In this document: piece after piece, positions 54,367 through 59,645 of the stretch | Position numbering within the stretch: the stretch's first letter is position 1 | How the letters are laid out: every line of letters starts with the position of its first letter | Source of the DNA: CAVVVS01 sp963751355 | GTDB lineage: Bacteria; Bacteroidota; Ignavibacteria; Ignavibacteriales; Ignavibacteriaceae | Assembly (NCBI GenBank): GCA_963751355.1 | Contig: CAVVVS010000124.1 | Span: 1-59,645, forward strand | Direction of reading: 5' to 3' | Length of the DNA stretch: 59,645 nucleotides | The notes under the pieces: generated by a model | Told to the model about the DNA's origin: nothing | Database searches by the model: none | Seen by the model: only the letters and a program-made list of their open reading frames with translations | Program-made: the position numbers and the translations under genes

Positions 54367-55999
54367 TTTGGGAAATAGATTTTTTCTCATTTGCATATTT
54401 CAACGATGCTTTCACAAATTCTCTAAATAAAGGATGCGCTTTTGTAGCCCTGGATTTAAGCTCAGGATGAAACTGGCATCCTAAAAACCATCGATGTGAA
54501 GGCAATTCGATCATCTCAACTAATTCTCTATCGGGTGAAAGTCCGCTAAAAAGCATGCCCGCTTCACTTAATTCCGCTCTGAATTTGTTATTTACTTCAT
54601 AACGATGTCTGTGGCGTTCGGAAATAAACTCAGTATTATAAGCAGCCATTGCCGCACTATCTTTTTGTAGATTACAGGGATATGCACCAAGGCGCATAGT
54701 TGCTCCCATATTTTTAATATTCTTCTGTTCGGGCATAAGATCAATAACGCTGAATTTATTTTTTTTGAATTCAGAGCTATTAGCTTTAGGCATATTGCAC
54801 ACGTTACGCGCAAACTCTATCACGGCACACTGCATTCCCAGGCAAATACCGAAGAAAGGGATATCATTTTCTCTCGCATATTGAACAGCCCGGATTTTTC
54901 CTTCAATTCCTCTTTCTCCGAACCCCCCGGGTACCAGCAAACCACTTACACCTTTTAATAGTTTTGCGGGGTCTTCGGTTTCGAATTGCTCAGCGCTTAT
55001 TGATTTTACTTTTACTTTAGCATTATTTTCCGCACCGGCGTGTATAAATGCTTCCATGATGCTTTTGTATGCATCCATATGCTCTACATATTTTCCACAG
55101 ACTGCAATCTCAACTTCATTCGTCGGATTTTTTATACTGTTTACGAATGCTTCCCACCCGTCAAGCTTAATCTTTCTATCATTTAAGTGGAGCCTACTCA
55201 TTGCAATTTGATCAAATTTCTCTTTATACAGGACCAAAGGGACTTCATAAATCGAGTTGCAATCATAAGCAGATATCACCGACTTTGAATCAACATTGCA
55301 AAATAGCGCAATTTTATCTCGAATATCTTTAGGTAATTTTTTTTCAGAACGGCATATTAACACATCCGGCTGAATCCCAAGCCCCAATAAATTTTTCACA
55401 CTGTGCTGGGTAGGTTTAGTTTTCACTTCACCTGCCGCGGGAATATAAGGAACTAGTGTAACGTGAATGGATAATGTATTTTTTCTACCGAATTGGAGCA
55501 TTAATTGCCTCATTGCTTCAATAAACGGCAAACTTTCAATATCTCCTACGGTTCCGCCGATTTCGGTAATAATCACATCATATTCACCCATTTCGCTCAG
55601 TTTCATCATCCGTTGCTTAATTTCATCGGTAATATGCGGAATAACCTGCACGGTAGCTCCCAGGTAGTCTCCCCTTCTTTCCTTCGTAATTACTTCGTGA
55701 TATATTTGACCGGTGGTAGTATTATTAGCTTTGGTCATATTAACATCGAGAAATCTTTCATAATGCCCGAGATCAAGATCTGTTTCGGCACCGTCATCGG
55801 TCACGTAAACTTCACCATGCTGAAACGGGCTCATGGTTCCGGGATCAACATTAATATACGGATCAAATTTCTGAATTGTAACTTTATAACCACGTTGTTT
55901 AAGGAGGAGTCCAAGAGATGAGGCAGTAATTCCTTTTCCTAATGAAGAAACAACACCACCTGTGACGAATATAAATTTAACCTTCTTTTTTGAGGACAT
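54359..55999 (-). CDS. pyrG: CTP synthase
   Basis: A 546-residue enzyme forming CTP from UTP, ATP and glutamine. The synthase domain begins KFIFVTGGVVSSLGKGI with the P-loop, and has EIGGTVGDIESLPF. The glutaminase domain has GGFGERGIEGK, the nucleophile elbow GICLGMQCAVIEFARN and the late His-Glu pair in QFHPELKS. It is intact in length and ends. Its 3' end overlaps the TPR gene. Confidence 0.98.
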   Translation of the reverse strand: MSSKKKVKFIFVTGGVVSSLGKGITASSLGLLLKQRGYKVTIQKFDPYINVDPGTMSPFQHGEVYVTDDGAETDLDLGHYERFLDVNMTKANNTTTGQIYHEVITKERRGDYLGATVQVIPHITDEIKQRMMKLSEMGEYDVIITEIGGTVGDIESLPFIEAMRQLMLQFGRKNTLSIHVTLVPYIPAAGEVKTKPTQHSVKNLLGLGIQPDVLICRSEKKLPKDIRDKIALFCNVDSKSVISAYDCNSIYEVPLVLYKEKFDQIAMSRLHLNDRKIKLDGWEAFVNSIKNPTNEVEIAVCGKYVEHMDAYKSIMEAFIHAGAENNAKVKVKSISAEQFETEDPAKLLKGVSGLLVPGGFGERGIEGKIRAVQYARENDIPFFGICLGMQCAVIEFARNVCNMPKANSSEFKKNKFSVIDLMPEQKNIKNMGATMRLGAYPCNLQKDSAAMAAYNTEFISERHRHRYEVNNKFRAELSEAGMLFSGLSPDRELVEMIELPSHRWFLGCQFHPELKSRATKAHPLFREFVKASLKYANEKKSISQND

Positions 56000-56404
56000 A
56001 TATTTTGTTTTTGTATCGAAATATAGGGTAACTGAATACGAATATCAATTTACTTTTAATATAAAAATTAAAAATTAAAGATTTTTATTTAAGAGAACAT
56101 TCTAAAAACGGTATAAATGTCATTCTGAAGAAGCGAGGCAACTGAAGAATATCACATATTATAATGAGTTAGATTCTTCACTTCATTCAAAATGATGCGT
56201 CCGGACTTTTTAGAATAGACTTATTTAAGCGTAATGACAATTTTAATAACAAACCCTTTATGAATATAACCTAAATAATGAATAAAGAATTTTAGCCTTC
56301 TATGTATTTACCGGATATATATTGTAACAAAAGCTCTTAGTAAATAAAATTCCCAGGTTTCTCTCAATAAAAAAAGCCTGAAATTTAATTGAATCTTAAT
56401 AAGT
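56000..56404. other. 405-bp spacer with degenerate inverted repeat
   Basis: No supported gene. It includes the inverted repeat at 56118-56196. Near 56370, read on the minus strand, is a run of seven T after AGGC that may terminate citrate synthase 2, but the preceding stem is weak. Confidence 0.5.
56118..56196. repeat. TGTCATTCTGAA-type inverted repeat (spacer copy 3)
   Basis: Left arm TGTCATTCTGAAGAAGCGAG continuing to CTGAAGAATATC (56118-56153); right arm GATTCTTCACTTCATTCAAA then ATGAT (56172-56196). The complement of the right arm reads ATCATTTTGAATGAAGTGAAGAATC, matching the left with a 7-nt gap. It is the best preserved of three copies and close to REP/MITE-like repeats known between genes in many genomes. 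Confidence 0.65.
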
Positions 56405-57679
56405 TCAAGAAATAAAATCTTTTATAAATTGAGTAGTCACTGATTTGGGACGGATAATCGGACTCATAATCCCCCGGTTAATAACTGCTTGTGCAGTTAA
56501 TCCAAGACTCCGGGATACCGCAAATACAACCGTGTAATATGAAAATTCTTTTAATCCGTAGTAATACAGCATTGATCCGGAAACTGCATCCACATTAGGA
56601 TACGGGTTTTTTATTTTTTCTACTTTTTTTAGTTCATCCGGAACGGTATCAAATATTCTTGATACAGTTGAAAAAACCGGGTCATCGGGGAAATGGCTTT
56701 TGCCGAATTCCAGAAATAACTTGAACCGCGGGTCAGTAACACGAAGGACAGCATGTCCGTAACCCGGAATTACCTCTCCTTTATCCAAAGTTTCCCAGAC
56801 AATCTCCTTAATTTGTTCGGAGGAAGGAGTTCCGTTATATTTATCGATTATGCTTAATATCCATTTAAGACTTTCTTGATTTGCCAGGCCGTGCAACGGT
56901 CCTGCTAAACCGTTAAAGCCACCAGATAAGGAATAATAAAGATCGGAAAGAGCTGAGTTTATAGTTTGAGTAGAAAAAGCGCTCACATTTCCGCCTTCAT
57001 GATCGCAGTGTGCAACAAGATATAAACTCATTAAATCTTTGAAATCCGCTGCATTTTCAGATATTCCCAGCATATGAATATAATCGCCTGTTAAATCCAG
57101 ATCAGGATTCTGAGAAATGATATCACCTTTTTGAAATCTCAATCTATACACGGCTGCAGCTATTGAAGGTAGTTTAGCTACAAGGTTTAGTGAATCCTCA
57201 AGTGTTGGTTTCCAATAATCTTCTTTTCTAATACCGCGGTCATATTCTTTAGCAAATAACGAATCGTGCTGCATGACGAGTATTGCAGTATTCAACATAA
57301 CCATTGGATGAGACTCTTCTGGCATAGCTTTTAATACATCCCATACATAATCGGGTACCTTCTTGCGGTTTTTTAATTCGCTACTAAAACTTGTTAGTTC
57401 TTCTTCGGTAGGAAGTTCGGACGTAAGAAGCAAGTAATAAATTTCTTCGGGCGTATTATCTTTCAATTCCATTAAAGGCTTTCCTCTTATAATCAAGCCC
57501 TGATCCGCAGGAACTCTAGAGGTATCACAAATAAGAGATTTAACGCCGCGCATCCCGCCATAAGCTTGGTGCACGGTAACTTCGGAAATTACTTTTTCAC
57601 CCCCCTCTGTTAAAAGTACTTTTATCTCATCCCGCCATTCTGCTATTTTTTTCCCAAGTTTTTCATGTATATTAAACAT
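56405..57679 (-). CDS. Citrate synthase (copy 2, eukaryotic-type paralogue)
   Basis: A 424-residue paralogue of copy 1. It shares the start pattern (KLGKKIAEWRDEIKVLLTEG, YGGMRGVKSLICDTS) and the catalytic residues: His in GPLHGLANQES (about 261), His in PGYGHAVLRVTDPR (about 304) and Asp in PNVDAVSGS (about 361). It differs in the CoA-side and C-terminal segments and ends about 15 residues earlier. A citrate or 2-methylcitrate role cannot be separated from sequence alone. AAAGGA is 8 nt before ATG 57679. It appears monocistronic. Confidence 0.93.
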   Translation of the reverse strand: MFNIHEKLGKKIAEWRDEIKVLLTEGGEKVISEVTVHQAYGGMRGVKSLICDTSRVPADQGLIIRGKPLMELKDNTPEEIYYLLLTSELPTEEELTSFSSELKNRKKVPDYVWDVLKAMPEESHPMVMLNTAILVMQHDSLFAKEYDRGIRKEDYWKPTLEDSLNLVAKLPSIAAAVYRLRFQKGDIISQNPDLDLTGDYIHMLGISENAADFKDLMSLYLVAHCDHEGGNVSAFSTQTINSALSDLYYSLSGGFNGLAGPLHGLANQESLKWILSIIDKYNGTPSSEQIKEIVWETLDKGEVIPGYGHAVLRVTDPRFKLFLEFGKSHFPDDPVFSTVSRIFDTVPDELKKVEKIKNPYPNVDAVSGSMLYYYGLKEFSYYTVVFAVSRSLGLTAQAVINRGIMSPIIRPKSVTTQFIKDFIS

Positions 57680-57840
57680 AGATATTCCTTTATTATCTGA
57701 TTTTATTGTGAGAAAGAAATTAAAATGGATAATTTTATAAGTTAATCCATTTTTACTTTTAATTCAATAAATCTTTGTTAGTTAATTTAGTTTTGATGTT
57801 ATAAAAAATAATTAATTAAAAATATTTGACGGAGATCAAC

Positions 57841-58251
57841 ATGAAAGAAGATTTTAAACTGGTTATCACTCTCCCGGTCGATGCAAAAACTATTTATGAA
57901 GCTTGGCTGGATAGCGATGAACATTCAAAATTTACTGGAGGAAAAGCCGACATTGAGCCTTTCAAAGGAGGCCGCTTCACTGCTGGGGATAGTTACATTC
58001 ATGGGAAAACTATTCAACTTCAGCCTTACAGTAGAATAGTACAGTCATGGAGAACAACTGATTTCCCTGACAGTTCCACCGATTCTATAATTGAAATTTT
58101 ACTCGAAAAGTTAAATCAAGGGACTAGATTAACTTTGGTCCATTCCGAAATACCTGAGGGACAAAGTAAACAATATCAAGTAGGTTGGGAAGAACATTAT
58201 TTTAAACCAATGATAAAATATTTTAGTAAAAAGCATAATAACTCGAAGTAA
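57841..58251 (+). CDS. SRPBCC/AHSA1-domain protein
   Basis: A 136-residue single-domain protein of the START-like SRPBCC superfamily, AHSA1 branch. Landmarks are the strand LVITLPVDAKTIYEAWLDSD, GGRFTAGDSYIHGK, PYSRIVQSWRTTDFPDSSTD, TRLTLVHSEIPEG and the closing GWEEHYFKPMIKYF. Such proteins bind hydrophobic ligands or act as small co-chaperones; the function here is unknown. ATG 57841 is preferred over TTG 57826 because GGAG lies 7 nt before it. Confidence 0.88.
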   Translation: MKEDFKLVITLPVDAKTIYEAWLDSDEHSKFTGGKADIEPFKGGRFTAGDSYIHGKTIQLQPYSRIVQSWRTTDFPDSSTDSIIEILLEKLNQGTRLTLVHSEIPEGQSKQYQVGWEEHYFKPMIKYFSKKHNNSK

Positions 58252-58441
58252 CGTTTATTATCATTTCATCATGAAAAATATTTCATAAATTGGACTCGAA
58301 ATATTGCATACTACAATTGAGTGCCAGACTTGTAAAAATAATTCCAACTTCGTAAGAGTGAATTTATTTATCAAACGTCATCTAAGGTCGAATTTACTGC
58401 AACCAACTACCAATTTTTTCCGTTTATTCTGTATTAAAAAA

Positions 58442-59645
58442 TTATCCGACAACCTTAATAATAACCATCGTCATATCATCGTGCTGTTCCGCTTTACCAA
58501 TAAATTTATTTGTTTCATTAAATAAAATTTCAAGTAAATTGTCAGCACTAACCGACGAGTTTTGTTCCACAATTTCCGCTAATTTATCTTCACCAAATTC
58601 TTCCTTATTTTTATTCATTGCCTCGGGAAATCCATCGGTATAGAACACAAATATATCATCCGGCTGCAGAGCAAGCTCTACTTCGCTTATTGTACTGTTA
58701 AAAATAGTTCCCTTTTCCAATCCAAGGGCAATTCCTTTAGGATTCAACATTTCTATTTTCCCGTTTGAAGAATTTTTAACAATAACTGGATTGTGTCCCG
58801 CGCGTGCAAGCCGGAATGCTTTTTTGTCCATGTCAAAAATTCCATAGATCATGCTTATAAATGTTCCCCGCTCCACATTTTCGTAAAATAAGGAATTCAT
58901 CTCTTTCAATACTTCGGCCGGCGAATCCGATATTTTTGATACAGCCTTTAAGAAGCCTTTGGTTAAAGTCATGTAAAAAGCTGCTTGTGTTCCTTTACCG
59001 GATACATCACCGATTATTATGCCGAGTTTTTTGTCATTAAATTTTACAAAATCATAATAATCTCCACCTACTTCCAGTGCCGGCAGGCACCGGGATGCGA
59101 CTTGTAATCCATGAAAATGTGGACTTTGATTGGGTAAAAAACTCATTTGAACATCTCTGGCAATTTCAAGTTCCCTCTGTAGTCTCTGTCGTTCGGATAT
59201 ATTTTTTTCAAATGCCGGAACAATTGCCTTGTACTCCTTAATCTTATCCTTTGTGAAAAGGGCTGAACTTGAAAACATAATTAATATGATAAGCAATCCA
59301 ATAAAAAAATAACCCGAATGTACATATGTTATATTTCCTGCAGTGAAAAGTGATAATCCCGTATCGATGGTATAAAAAGAAATGAGCGTAATTAAAGTTG
59401 TTAACACATCAAACCGAAAGTAAATTACCATTAATAGGATACCAATTATTGTTTCCAAAAGTATTCCTATAAAAACAGGATGTATATTATTTGAGTTTAC
59501 AATTCCCCAAATAACCGCAGCGAGTAAGACCAATGTTAGCGGAGAGTTAATTCTTTTCCTTAAACCTGAGACAACAAAATTGAAATAAATGGTTAATAAG
59601 AATAGCGATGAATAAATATACTTGTTTAATATACTTACGGCAGGG
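58442..59645 (-). CDS. Membrane-bound SpoIIE-family phosphatase (partial, 5' end outside window)
   Basis: The frame is open to the right edge; at least 400 codons are visible. About five or six hydrophobic helices in the N-terminal half are followed by a short coil (ISERQRLQRELEIARDVQMS) and a SpoIIE/PP2C phosphatase with EVGGDYYDF, IGDVSGKGTQAAF, FYTDGFPEAMN and EQHDDMTMVI. The first start-type codon inside the window (TTG 59533) falls in the middle of a membrane region, and the frame upstream still encodes a helix (NKYIYSSLFLLTIYFNFV), so the true start lies beyond 59645. It resembles the output domain of the sensor at 38075-41395. Confidence 0.9.
   Translation of the reverse strand, partial: PAVSILNKYIYSSLFLLTIYFNFVVSGLRKRINSPLTLVLLAAVIWGIVNSNNIHPVFIGILLETIIGILLMVIYFRFDVLTTLITLISFYTIDTGLSLFTAGNITYVHSGYFFIGLLIILIMFSSSALFTKDKIKEYKAIVPAFEKNISERQRLQRELEIARDVQMSFLPNQSPHFHGLQVASRCLPALEVGGDYYDFVKFNDKKLGIIIGDVSGKGTQAAFYMTLTKGFLKAVSKISDSPAEVLKEMNSLFYENVERGTFISMIYGIFDMDKKAFRLARAGHNPVIVKNSSNGKIEMLNPKGIALGLEKGTIFNSTISEVELALQPDDIFVFYTDGFPEAMNKNKEEFGEDKLAEIVEQNSSVSADNLLEILFNETNKFIGKAEQHDDMTMVIIKVVG

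Noticed and set aside
55505..55921. 138-codon open frame opposite pyrG
   Set aside because: Antisense of the conserved CTP synthase; no family features and no start context.
1..59645. CRISPR arrays, tRNA or rRNA genes, transposases, phage genes
   Set aside because: Spacers were read on both strands for regular repeats, cloverleaf signatures and recombinase motifs; none was convincing.

Overview
The window reads as a chromosomal segment of an AT-rich member of the Bacteroidota/Chlorobi/Ignavibacteria group, most likely an Ignavibacteria-type bacterium. This is inferred from gene content: a giant SprA/Sov type IX secretion (T9SS) translocon next to a PorX response regulator, DUF2851 and DUF1573 proteins, a Reg_prop/Y_Y_Y sensor, two citrate synthases resembling the eukaryotic type, hpnCDE squalene genes, and weak or absent Shine-Dalgarno sequences before many genes. 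No rRNA, tRNA, CRISPR array, insertion sequence or prophage was recognised. The gene set is mostly housekeeping, with a few unusual large proteins.

Layout. 1-1.1 kb: a small YtxH-like membrane protein and a TetR regulator. 1.2-4.9 kb (-): phnD-phnC-phnE plus a lone pstB, a phosphate/phosphonate-type uptake cluster. 5.3-7.5 kb (-): ruvB and a polytopic acyltransferase-like protein. 7.7-10.7 kb (-): a heat-shock group hsp20-dnaK-hsp20 with a hairpin in each gap. 11.0-12.5 kb (+): birA-coaX, converging with a long (-) unit that runs sprA-porX-tsaE-tsaB-DUF1573-accD-panC (24.7 to 12.5 kb). 25-27.3 kb: a DUF985 cupin (-) and citrate synthase 1 (+). 27.7-32.6 kb (+): a 1617-residue protein joining an acyl-CoA-synthetase-like domain, a helical middle, a kinase/APH-like segment and a GNAT domain. 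32.7-35.7 kb (-): hpnC-hpnD-hpnE. 36-37.6 kb (+): prfC. 38-41.4 kb (+): a 14-blade propeller sensor ending in a SpoIIE phosphatase. 41.5-51.7 kb (-): purH-mreB-mreC-mreD-mrdA-rodA-dcd-pyrF, then a small Ig-like protein and DUF2851. 52-56 kb (-): pyrG, a TPR protein and purN. 56.4-59.6 kb: citrate synthase 2 (-), an AHSA1/SRPBCC protein (+) and a second SpoIIE phosphatase cut by the right edge (-).

Functional themes. BirA, AccD, PanC and CoaX together supply CoA and biotin-dependent malonyl-CoA synthesis. The mre/mrd/rod genes build the elongasome and sit in one transcription unit with nucleotide synthesis genes. SprA and PorX are an export pore and its regulator placed ahead of essential tRNA-modification genes.

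Most unusual observations: (1) the ACS-kinase-like-GNAT fusion at 27714-32567. (2) Two genes of one operon, sprA and panC, whose conserved N-termini can only be reached from non-AUG/GUG/UUG codons (AUU and AUC) at the correct distance from a Shine-Dalgarno sequence, in a genome segment where UUG starts are also frequent. (3) Degenerate TGTCATTC-type inverted repeats in three of the largest gene-free spacers.
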